From Litomosoides sigmodontis (Eukaryota > Nematoda > Chromadorea > Rhabditida > Onchocercidae), in the NCBI GenBank assembly GCA_963070105.1, contig OY718807.1:5553001-5617000 (forward strand): a stretch of 64,000 bases of DNA. Direction: 5' to 3'. Below the pieces are notes generated by a model. It worked only from the letters and a program-made list of their open reading frames with translations, was not told where the DNA came from and made no database searches. Every line of letters begins with the position of its first letter. Position 1 is the stretch's first letter. Below, in pieces: positions 1 through 12,510 of this stretch. A program made the position numbers and the translations under genes.

Positions 1-419
1 TGTTATCGTCTGAGATTGAAAAGTTTTATATGTATTAAACAGTTGCATTTCCACAAGGAAATAAATGTGAGTGCACAAAGTTTTCCTGTTTTCATTGACG
101 GTTTATTTCTTAGATTTTCCTTCTGCGTTGTGATATTTTTGTAGAGATAGTAAAAAGAAATCGTTTTTGTAGATAACAGGTGACCGTTTTGAAGAGACTG
201 TAATGATGGAAATAATGCGTGTTACATCGCGTTTGCAGAAGGCAGTGATGGAAAAAAGGCTAAGAGATCAGGATAATGTTATGAATTGGATACTTTCGCA
301 GGTGCGTGCTGAAGAATGTTTCAACAAATTTATTCACATGTATAAAATGCAGTTCAAATTCTCTGAATGATAGCTTTTAAAAATTGTAGTGATCATTAGT
401 ATTTACTTCAAAATTAGTT

Positions 420-460
<41 letters not shown>

Positions 461-3400
461 GTCTTAGTGCAGGTTTTATTGCGTTCTCTCTGATTAGGTT
501 ATTATAGCCAGAAGTTTTGCCACGAATCAACAAACTTGTTTTGGATTCGCCATTATCAACGGATGCACTGTATTTGGATTTAACATCTATTGAGAAATGC
601 ACAAACATATTACCTACACAGTATTACAAACTACCACCAGAAAAGCAGAATCAGTGTATGCTAAAAAGAATGCGGTACATTACGAGGACAGGTAAACATT
701 TGGAAGTCATTTTACATTTTAGCAGATTATATTGTGATTGCTGCATATTTTATTTTTTCACTTTTTCAATTTATTCAGTCTGGAACATTTATACAATATG
801 ACGATGAACATAATTATTGACTGTCACATAATCTACTAAAATGTAAAATGATGCTATTTAACGTTTGTAATCATTCTGTATGTTTTTTTTTCCTTTTTCT
901 GCTTTGAAATCAGCGAAAACTTATCTCTACTATTTTAGAGGAAATGAAAACTCATTTCTGTACTGTTTGGGTAGTAACAGATCTGGAAACTGCTGAAGGA
1001 CGACTTTTAGCTTATAATGCAGTTCGACATCTTAAGCGTTCTCACACTATGCGCGTTGCTATCATCAATAACCCCAAAGATGTGAGTTTTTGTGGTTATT
1101 GCAAGTTCGACATCAAGATTAAAGTTATGTGAAAAATCAATTGACTGCATTTTATTGTAAAACATTAGTATCTAGTGGTGCACAGTTGCAGTACAACTCT
1201 TCATTAAAACTATTGAGAAAGCGCTACATAGCTCTTTGGATTGTATCAGGATTTTATAAACTGTAAATAAGAAATTATAAAACATTACAGATTGAAGCAG
1301 CAACCACTTCTGGTAGTGTAACAATGCTTGTGAATATCGCATCACGCTTACTTACACCGAGACAAATGAAATCGTTCACTACAAAGCTTGTGAAAGAAGA
1401 AGTTGTATCGAAACTGCTGAACAGACAACTGGCATTGGATGACCTTGCTGTTAATGTCTGCTTTTTTCAGCTAAAATATAGTTATATCAACTATTTAATG
1501 TTTTAAAAGATATGAGTTGACTAGTAAGTATAGTAGAAAAAACTGCGTACTTCCGCCACCTATTGATATTTTAATATACTGCGACTCATATGGTGTTAGA
1601 AGTGAATTTTGGGTCGAATAGCTTGAGAGTATAATCGCTCGTCTTATTTGTGAACAATGTTATGAAATGTTACAGGATATGAATATGACGCTTTTTTATA
1701 AGGAATCGAAACAAATAAACAGTGATGAAATATTAGCTGATGCGAAGTATTCAAGTCATATTCTTGGTTTGAAACAAGGACAGTTAGCATTGGTAGTTAA
1801 TGGTTTACTTATTGGACCACTTGACAATGGCGAAGTTTTGGATGTTGCCGATATAGAACTAGTTGATAAACTTGTTTTGCTTCGAGGTGGAAAGGTGAAT
1901 ATTCGTAAATTCGATGTTTAACAGATTTTAGAGTCTTTCCGGAACCAATAGTTCACGTTAAATTTTAATCTCAGAATATAAAATCTATATTGCACGAGTT
2001 TTTTTTATGTAGTTAATAATATTACTTTTAGCTGATCGAAGCACGTCGTGAAAATTTAAAATTTTAAGTAATCGTTCTTAATTTGAAGGTCATTGGAGAC
2101 TACATGGAGAAATGGAAAATACAAACGAGACATGGGGAATCATCAGATATGGTTGCACGTGCCATGGCCTTGATTGGAAGTATTGGTGTTTCCAAAAAAC
2201 GACGACTCATTTCTTTTTCAAGGGAGAAGGAAAGGCATGTTATTACTATTGTCTGAATCTTTAGCTCTTAACACGCTAACTGGTTATTCAGTACTGGTAA
2301 GTAATTGTTTGCGGGCCTCATTTATTAGTTACTTAGAGACTAACTAAATATGATAGCCTGTTGGAAATTCGGACTTCTGTTTTTGTTAAGTGTTTTATAT
2401 ATCTTGCAGTGTCTTGACGATTTCTGGAAGCAAAAAGGAAGGCTTAATCACGGCACTTTGCATTGTTGACCCATTATCTACTCAAGCTCAACGACTCGGC
2501 CACTTGCTAACTGTTATACAAAAAGTTGTCAATGTTGAGGTGAAATTAGTAATGAATCCCAAAGCTAAACTTAGCGAACTTCCACTGAAGAGGTAAATTT
2601 CATTGGTGTTACTTCATGGGTGCGCTTAAATTTCTTTGAAACGGTATTTACTTTATTGTAATAAAGTTTGTGGCGATACCGTCAATACTTATAGATTTTT
2701 TCCTGGTTATCAGTTAATTTACTTATCAGTTTTCGGGAACTCATGGTTCTTTTCATGGGTATTCATGCATTACAGTTTTTAATACTAATTTCTTCAACTT
2801 CTAGTACTTTTTGTGATTAAATTATTGTGTTAGTAAGAATAAAAAGCTCAGGAATATTAATTCATAGATTTTATCGTCTTGTGCTACAACCCACGGTGTT
2901 GTTTGATGATTCGGGGCGCATCTCTGATTCTGCATATGAAGCACGTTTCACAGCTTTACCAAACAAGCAGTTACTAACTCTTGCAGTTGTTCCACCAGAT
3001 GCCTGGATGGTGCAATCTGTATATGCAATTTATGATCTGGACAATATTAAATTGGAAAATGTAAGCTGCATAATTTTTTGTTTTTAGCCACTTTTCCGGA
3101 CGAATTCTTATGCAGTAGTGTAACAATAAGGGTGCAAGTTTTACCAACGCTCATTTTCTATCGTCCATCATGAAAATATTCATATAAATGTTTTATCGTG
3201 GCATTAAAAAAGTGGATTCATATTTCCCGGTGCAAATGTAATACATAAAAATAAGAACTTTTCAGGTGGCAGGAAATGTGGTGGCGAAATTTGAGCTTGA
3301 ACACATTCTTCTGGAGGGGCACTGTTTTGATGATATGACGGGTTCACCTCCGCGTGGTTTACAGTTTACTCTGGGCACACCGGCAGATCCGGATCGTTAT

Positions 3401-6033
3401 GATACGATTGTTATGGCGAATTTGGTACGAATTTTAGCTTTTTGAAGGTATATTGGAGTTATAGAACTAAGTGGGTTCGTAGTTGCCGTAATAGCTTACT
3501 TAAGTGTTTACCGTAATAGCTTACTAAAAAAAGATTAAGAAACGAGTCAATGTCTATGGTACTTTACAATAATAACTAAAATGTTAGATAACAGTAAGCA
3601 TATTTAGATTCCCGTTACTTGAAATGCTTTGACCATGTTTCATGTTCCACCTATTTATTCCATCTTTATAAGTTTTATTCCTCTTTGAGTACTTGCACTT
3701 CACAAACAGGTTCTGTTCAGGGCTATTTCCAACTAAAAGCTGATCCAGGTGCTTGGGTCTTAAATCTTCGTGATGGTAAATCGAAGGATATCTACAACAT
3801 TGTAAGGTAACCAAATCATCATATTTTTGTGTCATCTGAAAGCACATGTTAACATCTTGCAGCTGACAGTGGAAAATGTGAAGGTACATAAATAATTTTT
3901 AAAAATATCTGGAGGCTAATAGCAAAGTTAGGTGTCCAACATTGAATGGAGGGATAAGGAGTTGAAGACAACTAGGTTATAACCTAGTTATTTTTCTCTA
4001 ATTGTGGGCATATCACTTGTGCTGATTTTACTGAAATGTTTTTACAGTCATGTAAATACGGAATCGGAGGATGAAACCGGAGTAAATGTGTTAATCGATT
4101 CATTCAGTGGTCGAACAATTCGTATTCGGGTCGCCAAAAAAAAGGGAAGAGAAAAGGAAAATTTATTAAATGAGGGAAAATCAGAGGAGGAGAATGAGGA
4201 CCACCATTCTGTTTGGAGAAGCATTTCGCTGACGTATGTTGTATGCAAGCTTAAAAATTGTTTTCGAATTTCAGCTTACTGAAACTTTTTGGGGATCATC
4301 TTTCTTATCGTATCCTTTGTTGACCTCGTTATCTTAAGCTAAAGTTGGCAAATTATGTCTAATGATTTAACATTTTTGCAACTCATTGTTCAAATTTTAC
4401 TTTCCAGAAGTAGTGGTGAAAAATATGATGTGATCAATATTTTTTCATTAGCATCAGGACATTTATATGAACGGTTTCTGCGGATCATGATTTTGAGCGT
4501 AATGAAACATACAAAACACCCCGTAAAATTCTGGCTGCTTAAGAACTACTTGTCACCTAATTTCAAGGCAAGCGAACTTCGTTTAGAACAGTTTCTGGTT
4601 TGTACAACTATTCTTTCATAATCGATTTCTGACTATGATTTTTTCCAGGAAACGTTGCCTCAAATGGCTAGGCATTACAGCTTCAAGTATGAGTTTATAG
4701 AGTATCGTTGGCCACGTTGGTTACATCAGCAAACTGAAAAACAGCGCGTTATGTGGGGGTAAGATCTACTGCACCGAAATCAACTTTCTTCCCATGTGTT
4801 TCATTTAATAGTTTACTGTTTAAGCTACTCATTGATTCTTTTTAGAATTCTATAAAGGTATGTTTTATAAGATTTATTGAAACTATATGCAGGACTCTAT
4901 TCCTTTTGATTTTCTTTGTCCTTTTCAGCATTGTGTTCGTTTTGCATATTTCTTTGCAGGTACAAAATACTTTTCCTGGATGTTCTGTTTCCGTTAAATG
5001 TTCGAAAAATAATTTTCGTTGATGCTGATCAAATAGTTCGGACAGATCTGATGGAACTGATGGACTTGGATTTGGATGGTGCTCCTTATGGTTTTACGCC
5101 ATTCTGTGACAGCAGGACATCGATGGACGGTTTTAGGTTCTGGAAAAAAGGCTATTGGGCAAATCATCTTGCTGGTCGCAAATATCATATTAGGTGGGTT
5201 CCTCAAACTCTTCAAATCAAGGTTCCAATTTTGTAAACTAATATTAAGTGAATTAATAAAAAAAGTTTTTAGCGCGCTTTACGTCATCGACCTGGTTAAA
5301 TTTCGCCAGGTAGCTGCCGGTGATCGTTTACGTGGTCAATATCAAGGATTAAGTGCTGATCCAAATAGTCTTTCAAATCTTGACCAGGTAGCTTTTTTTA
5401 CGTTCTGCTATCATATTTGATTTTTATTCCATGTAATATAAAGGTATTACTGTCACCTTTTGTATTTACATATTTTTACTTTGTCAAGGACTTACCAAAT
5501 AATATGATTCACCAAGTTCGTATTAAATCATTACCGCAAGAATGGCTTTGGTGTGAAACATGGTGTGACGATGCTTCGAAGGAAAAGGCGAAAACGATTG
5601 ATTTGGTCTGTTATGAGTTCTTTTTGATGTTTTCCAGATAATCTACTGCAGTTAATAAATTGAACGTTTATACCTATGTTTTTTGTATTTTCTTCCTCTC
5701 CTTTCTGCTTACAAACATTTTTTACGCAAATTTTTTCAGAAATAGTTGAAGTATTAGTTGCAATGTAATTTTCCAAGACTATTTGGGCTTTTATGAGATT
5801 TTCCTAGAGCATAGACAAATCGTGAAATTTCAGCGTTGTATTATGGTTTCATGTTTTAGTGCAACAATCCCCAGACTAAGGAACCAAAACTTGACTCGGC
5901 CATGCGAATTATTCCTGAGTGGAAAGATTATGATGCTGAAATAAAATCGCTGCTTGATGGAGGATCGAAAAAACAGACGGAAGGAGCGAGGAAGTCTGAG
6001 CATGAAGCAACTGACGAACATGCCGAACTATAA
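1..6033 (+). CDS. uggt: UDP-glucose:glycoprotein glucosyltransferase, C-terminal part (5' end outside window)
   Basis: ER-lumen folding sensor that re-glucosylates misfolded N-glycoproteins so that they rebind calnexin/calreticulin. Seventeen exons join in phase: 180-301, 508-691, 939-1081, 1291-1455, 1676-1894, 2089-2234, 2410-2592, 2868-3060, 3266-3424, 3721-3806, 4048-4233, 4408-4567, 4649-4758, 4960-5193, 5273-5387, 5489-5605 and 5860-6033, giving 897 residues. Animal UGGT is about 1550, so the N-terminal thioredoxin-like part lies to the left. Exons 508-3806 carry family landmarks such as [21 protein letters not shown] (here [12 protein letters not shown]) and ANLGYFQLK. The GT24 catalytic domain starts near 4420 ([13 protein letters not shown]), with the DAD metal-binding motif at 5021-5029, then [23 protein letters not shown] and [13 protein letters not shown]. 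The protein ends HAEL, a KDEL-like ER retrieval tail. Two introns (2235, 4568) begin with GC. A short exon at about 43-66 (phase-compatible) may precede 180. Identification is very secure; the first exon is not. Confidence 0.96.
422..456. repeat. (TA)n microsatellite in a UGGT intron
   Basis: Uninterrupted TA dinucleotides, about 17 units, lie in the intron between the exons ending at 301 and starting at 508. Simple repeat; length is likely polymorphic. Confidence 0.97.
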
Positions 6034-7298
6034 ATTACTCTTTCCTGTGTTATTGAAGATTTCATGATTTAAAGGATATTGGAACTGTTCCCCGTAAACA
6101 TGCTCTCCTAATCTTTATTATCCACGAAATCCATTCTTAGTGGTCTGCAAGGCGGATCGAAGAAACAGATTATAAAAGTGGCTTTATGTTGGTAGTTTGA
6201 TTTTCTCTTCACAGTAAATAATCACTTCTAGTTTTTGATTTAAGATTACAGGTATGTTAGTGAAGATTTTTCATTCCTTTTAGTGATAAAGTTTGTTTTG
6301 TATTTTTCATGTGATTGTACAACACGGCGTTTTTTCACAATCCTTAAAATGTTGGTCCCACAATAGAAGCCTACTGAATCCAATTAGAAAGGTGAATGAA
6401 AATGATGCCTGGCTTCATGGTGGAAAGTTACCATCAATATGAATTCATTGAATGTTCAAGTATTCTTGAACTCATGCTAGTTTTGAGTATCAGCGATTCT
6501 TAAATTCTGAGAAATGCTCCTTCTTTAGCATGTGGTTATATTGTCAAAGTTTGTAGTATGAATTGGCTGTGTGTATGTATATGTGAGTGGTACTTTGAAC
6601 ATTTATGCACTCTTTGAAATATCTTGCTTATGCAATAGACCCTAAAAATTAAATTTTAAACAAAGTATATGCAGGTATTTATGAAGAGAATTTCAATTTT
6701 GTGACTGCTTTGTATGTACTATAATTGCTATTTTTGGGATATTATTATTAATTAACTTTTGAAATCGAAATCTTCTATTTATTGACTTACTATTTCTGAC
6801 ACTTTCAGACAATTTGCCGGAGCATTTGCTATCATTTTTATAAAAGCTAGCTGTTAAATGATAGACATAATTGTCAAACGTATATTTGCATCCATTTTTC
6901 ACTTATTATATGTCAAGATGTTTTAAATTTGTTGTGACTCAGCACTGAATTTAACAAGTTTTTTTAGAATTATAGCATACTTCTTTCGTTTCTTCACTAT
7001 GAGATGTTTTCTCAAGTGAAAGTAATAGGGCAATGCTCGAAATGCTGCAGTTCTGAATTGTTGTTATTTGTTTTGTTGTTGAATTGATGAATTCCACTGT
7101 CTTAAATCGGTTTTGTTCATTTGCTTATCAAATCGGAACCACTTGGTTTTCTGATGTTAACAGTGTCACTTGCGAAGGCTTAGTATTTCTTACACTTAAG
7201 GTCAGTAGGAGTTTGCTTCTGTCTCCTGATTTTTGCGTCACTGGTGGAGCATTACTTAAAGTTTTATTAATGTTGTAAAATAATGGTTTAGTTGTCTT
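6034..7298. other. Intergenic: UGGT 3' flank and mrpl-23 upstream region
   Basis: AT-rich sequence without a convincing exon on either strand. Short open frames at 6693-6902 (minus) and 7084-7278 (plus) have no recognisable content. A TTTAG just before the mrpl-23 start (about 7286-7290) could be a spliced-leader acceptor. Confidence 0.6.
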
Positions 7299-8302
7299 AT
7301 GTCGACAAGGATATATCGTCTATGGCAACCGGGAAATCCGAAGATACGAGTGTTTTTGCCTGATTTTTGGATGAAAGTAGTCGATTCATACCCTGTTCGA
7401 TTACCTAAACATGTTGTTAAGTTCGAAGTTGACAAGAGGTTTGTTGTGTTCACTATTTCCTGTGACATTTAGATTGAGTGCTAACTATAACGAGTAATTA
7501 TTCAGGATGACGAAGCATGATGTTAGGGAATATTTGGAAAAAATATACAATCTTCCAGTTCGAGAAGTCCGAACCTTGGTACATTTTCATACAGCTTGCT
7601 AAATATTAGTAAATTTATTTCTTCGTTTTTTTTTTCTTTTGTTTCTATCTGTTGTGCTTAGTTATTCATGTGTTTTCTCTCGTTTCGCCGGTTTTCATGT
7701 GCAGTGGATTTTTTTTCAAGTTGAATGTATACCTGTAGTACAACGTTTTGAAGTCGATATAATTTGTTTTCACTGTCTCATATTTTCAGGTAAAAGCCGG
7801 TCAAGTAACATATGATTTTCCGCTCGATAAAGAGAAGCGAAGAGCTTTGTGGAAAGAAGATGATAAGAAATATGCATACGTTTTTATGGTAATTCAGTTT
7901 ATCACTTTATCACACAATTAAATTGAAGTCACATTTATTTAACGATCTATTTATTTGCATTTGAAACAGGCTGTCATGTTCACTATTGATAAATTTTACG
8001 GAATTTTCATCATTGTTTCTTCCATCAACTTATTTTTTCCATTGCTTCCAGTGTTTGTTAATTTATTTATTATGCTTATTTTTTTTACTTTTATTACTAT
8101 TTTTTCAGTTTTAAGTTTGACTGTTCGTTTACCTTCACAAAGCATGTTACAGAGGAAAGGATTCGAATTTCAACTTCCAAATTTGTTCGAGAAATGCGAG
8201 GAACAGGAAATGTGGGACAAGATAAAACAAAAACTGCCGGATGCAACAAATGCCGAATATATCAATCGCGATCGCGATGGCGTGGGAGAATTCTTGCCGT
8301 AG
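7299..8302 (+). CDS. mrpl-23: Mitochondrial large-subunit ribosomal protein uL23m
   Basis: Structural protein of the mitochondrial 39S subunit near the peptide exit tunnel. Four exons join in frame, 7299-7438, 7506-7578, 7790-7888 and 8153-8302 (TAG at 8300), giving 153 residues, the same length as the human protein. The N-terminal YRLWQPGNPKIRVFLPDFW parallels human YRLGGPQLRVFRTNFF. The second exon has the DVREYLEKIYNLPVREVRT helix-strand typical of L23 (human DLRNYLEGIYNVPVAAVRT). Later come a basic YDFPLDKEKRR segment, YAYV (human VAYVQL) and a C-terminal RKGFEFQLPNLF, parallel to human FTFPDLF. The ATG at 7299 is the first in frame. It lies downstream of UGGT on the same strand, about 1.3 kb away, so an operon is not implied. 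The last acceptor (8151-8152) was chosen over a closer one at about 8108 because only it keeps frame. Confidence 0.9.
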
Positions 8303-9145
8303 ATATCCGTTATGATTTCCGTATTGCTCATGCTAGCAGTGTTCCAGCTATTTTGAGACTTTTCTAAAGCTTATGAAGAAAATTGCTGCTGTTTACAGAT
8401 AGGATTATATGATGAATCTGTTTTTCACCTTCATCATTAAAAACTACATTATGCTGAGTAACTTGATAGTTATAATGATCCTAATGTTTAAGCTTTTAAC
8501 ATTACCAGGGAAAATAATGAATATTGATTTATGATGTACTATACGTACTTTTTTTTTTACCAAACCGTGTTTTTCCTTTTTGATTAGTAGTGTAAATGTG
8601 TAATTCATTTTTTTGATATTTGAAATCTGATGAAATCAGTGGTGTTCGGTAAACCGTTAAAATAATGCGGTATGTGTGCAGAAATTGTTCATACCTTATT
8701 TTATTGTTTCAAATACTTCTGCATTTACATCTAATTTAACAGATTTAATAAACCCGTGTATTTTAGGAATTGCACAGTGTACAGTATAGAATGAAATTTA
8801 AATTCAAAAACGTTTTAAAATATGGTTGGAGGAGTGGGATAATGAAAAATTACGAATACGCTAAATTAATTTATGATGAATAGAAGGAGGAAAGGTGATG
8901 CGTAGTAAGCAGTAGTTCCTGCTACCTCCCTTGACTCATATATCAACTTAATTTGCTTCATTAAAATGTTTACTGCAAATTTCTCTAATTTATGCAACTT
9001 GAACTGGTTGTTCGTGAAGTATGTTCTACAGAGGTTATTAAATGACTGAGGTGAAGTTTGTTTTTCATTTAGTCTGCTGTTGGTGTATTATATATTCATT
9101 CGATAGCCAAATTGAGAGTGTAAATTCTTACCAAATAATTACAGA
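8303..9145. other. Intergenic: mrpl-23 3' region and PrimPol upstream region
   Basis: No coding exon seen. A canonical AATAAA lies at 8747-8752, 445 nt after the mrpl-23 stop, and could serve its 3' end. A TTACAG acceptor at 9139-9144, one base before the PrimPol ATG, looks like a spliced-leader trans-splice site (inference). Confidence 0.55.
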
Positions 9146-12100
9146 ATGATTGGAGGATTCAATTCGATTGATGATAAAGAAATATGGTTTTATGGGGCAC
9201 ATGATAAAGATGAACGACCAAATAATGTGAACGAGACAGTTTCGAATGAAGCACAAGTAATTCATTTTCCTGAGAATTAATTTGTCAAGTGTTAAAGTGC
9301 TTCAAATTTTATTCCTCATGCAGGGTGCTATTTCTATATTTTTCAAATTGATACGATACATGCTATGATTTTTATTATAATCATGGCATTTTTGGGGAAG
9401 CAAAATCCAAAGCGAAGTCTTCTCGAAGACTCATTGGGCTGCTTTGTGATTTACAAGAGACAAAACGATGCATTGGCAAAGTGTGAAGAAGAAGGACCAA
9501 TGGCAAGAGTGTTTGCTTTTGAATACTCCGTCCATCATCCAGGTTGGTGTAAGTAGGTACACCTATAAGCGAAAATCTAAAAGTTACCTTTCAAGTATTA
9601 TACAAAAATTACTCCAATTCATTTCTTCTGCAAAACTATTCAGTGTATGAGGAATGGCTTCGGTAAATGGGACGTCAAATTTTCGAAGCAGTCTAAACGT
9701 ACGGTGAGACTGACTCACAAGTACTTTCTTATTTCTTCGTGCGGTCTGTTTATATACTTTTTTTCACCATTAATTTACACGGATAGATACCTTTTCAATT
9801 CTTTGCTTAAATTTTTTATAGGGCAAAGGCAATATCTTGTGTCGACAGTAGAACGATTCTGGAAGTGGTACAGATCACAGTGCGGTGTTTCATTTTACGA
9901 GCTAATACCGCAGAATTGTCCTGCGCATCTCTACTTTGATCTTGAATTTTATAGAGAAGCTAACCCCGATGTTGAAGAAAAGAAATTAATCAAGGATTTT
10001 AATGACTGTGTTAGTGAAGTGTTCGAGGAAGTGTTTGGTATTGACCTGAATCCAGAAAAAGTTAGTATTTTATATGGTTAGGAAAAGTAGGAAGGTTCGT
10101 TGATTTCATCCAGTTTAATTTCAGTCGAACTGAGGGCTAAAAATCTTCAAATTTCGAGAAATTAAGAATGGTAACTTGCAGGAGCAATGAGTTGTAATTA
10201 TCGTGAATTTTTGCAGGATATGTTGGTACTTGATGCTTCAACAACTACTAAATTTAGTGAGCATATTATCGTTCACTTAGCTGATAACTATTTGTTCCCA
10301 TCAAATACTTCCATGAAATCCTTTATACAACAACTGAGGGAAAAAATGTTATCATCTGGTCGGTGCTTGGTTTGGAATGCCAGCGCTACCAAGCTGGTGA
10401 CATTGTTTGATGGAACTGTTTATTCTGTGTGAGTTTCGAATTCCTCATATTTTATGGTAAAGCCGGACAATAAAACAAAAGTGTTGGTGTTAAACAATCC
10501 TGCAATGGGACTGGATTAAGGAAACGTTTCTCGTCGGTGGAAGTTTGTAATTCAAGTTTCTTATGCTCCGAAATTAGAAAGCAATATCATTGTTTAAATT
10601 GTCTGGACGAGACCTGTTAGATAGTTTTGGCATCCCTTTTTATGGTACAGCTTAGCAACCGACATGTGAACCAGAATTGCTAGACATATCGGAGTATTCT
10701 TCGCTCTTTATAATTCTAACAAAACTTTTATCATTGGTATCAGAATAAGTTGTTTTTACTTACTAACTTTTACAAACTCGTATGAAATGTTATTCCATCT
10801 CTCTTATTCCATTCTTAGTTCTGTTTTGTTTAATCAATGTAAAGCTATATTTTCAGGAATCGTAATTTTCGTTTGTATCTATCTTCGAAGTTGGGAAAAA
10901 ATAATCCTTTAGTACTTGCGCAGCGTTGTAATTTCTATGCTCAAAAGAAACGCTGTTCGAAACAGATTTTCCTCGACTCATTAGTTGTACCTGTCAAGTA
11001 TAATACTCCGAAAATCCTCCACATTCCGACAATTGAAAACGGTAGATATCGGGACATTCGAAGTAGAGAACCAAAAATTCTTGCAGTTTCTGCGCAAGGT
11101 GTACTTTGAATTTAATTAGAATTTAATTGGAAGATCAGAATAATTATTCATTCATTTAACTTGCTGAATTTCACGACTTGGACTTTCCTTGCTTCCGTAT
11201 TTTAAACAGATAAATGTTGCATCTCTTGAATTTAAAACCTATGATTTCTTCAAGAGAAGAAGAAATGTGAAGATACATTTGATCAAACGGTGCAACTTTT
11301 TCAATTCAGTTTTTCAATCATCTATTATTATCCGTTAATCGTGAGTAATTTAGTTCCTCTATCAAATGAAAACATGGACTGTATAACTGGCTATGGCACA
11401 ACTTCACCTTTTCCTGTATTAGAGCAACATATCATCGCTATTAACAGGTGAGTTTTCAGTTGGTTGCACTTATCCCTGTATATTAATAAAATGTGCTTTA
11501 GACGGTGGAAGGATAATGCATCTATTCGACAGTGGAAATTATCGGTGGATAAATTTAAAACGTCTCGACACATCATTTATTATGTATGTTAACAGTTTAG
11601 AAACGTTCTCCCTGTTCCAGTATCATCGCTTCATTTATATAACCAAAAGAAATATTATTATCCTCCCATTGCTTTTATAAAAGTCACTGTAAATTGAAAT
11701 TTTTTTTTAAAAAATTCCTTTTTTAGATCACGAATTGTCGTTACTGTTTCAATATTGGCCGAGAGCATCGAAGTAACGGAACATATTGGGTTGTGGATTT
11801 AGACAAATTGCATTGTTTCCAAAAATGTTTCGATGTCGATTGTAATGGTACCAGTTCGAACTATTTTCCTTTGCCGAATTTTGTTTGCTCTTCTTTACTC
11901 TCTACTAAAGGTAAAAATTATTTCCTGTTTTATTGTCCTTCTTCTCTTCCATCACTACTGCATTGTCAGTTTTTGCTAAGCTTTTCATCAATCGCAGCTA
12001 AATCTTGAAAATTTCATATCTACGAACTATGTTTATTGTTTATTGAATATTAAACTCGTTAGCACTTCAACTAAAATATTATTTGCATTCCAAATCAACT

Positions 12101-12510
12101 ATATAAGCAAATAAGACATCTCAAATGTATCTGTACCATTCGTTCGGAGCTTCTTTTAATTCTCATTGAAACGAAGCCATTGCATGGTTTTCCGACTGAA
12201 GTTTCTTAGATCTTTAGTTTCAGAACCTACTTTTGTCGATTCGACATTAGAAGCGAATAAAACTGCGATACAAATACCAAATACCGAGGCTGAAGATGGA
12301 AGAGCTGAAAGAGGTAGTATGTCAAAGCAGTTATTGCTTGATGTAATAAAAGAAGCGAGAGCAATGAATGAGACCGAAGTTCAGAAACGTACATTAACAA
12401 CGCGTAATGAAATTGCCTCTGCAGGAGTGAGAAAGCTGCAAAAGAGTCAGAGCTTGTTTGAATTAACAGATGATGAATTGCTGAATGCTTTTGCTTCAGT
12501 GAAAAATTAA
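9146..12510 (+). CDS. primpol: PrimPol: DNA primase-polymerase (AEP family)
   Basis: Re-primes DNA synthesis ahead of stalled forks in nucleus and mitochondria. Nine exons join in phase: 9146-9256, 9401-9548, 9822-10060, 10217-10428, 10857-11098, 11354-11447, 11502-11583, 11727-11910, 12224-12510. The product is 532 residues (human 560). Archaeo-eukaryotic primase motifs are all present: I, D126-x-E128 in LYFDLEF; II, S180-x-H182; III, D231 in LFDG, followed by NRNFRLY, which is identical to human. The zinc-knuckle residues keep human spacing exactly: C383-x6-H390-x19-C410-x4-C415. The C terminus (LFELTDDELLNAF) is a short acidic-hydrophobic helix resembling the RPA-binding motif. The second exon's acceptor (GGGGAAG at 9400) is atypical, and its donor could also be at 9542; both keep frame. 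No broken motif, so it should be active. Confidence 0.93.

Noticed and set aside
7955..8150. Hydrophobic stretch before the last mrpl-23 exon as a membrane segment
   Set aside because: It comes from reading a T-rich intron; splicing to 8153 restores the L23 family sequence.
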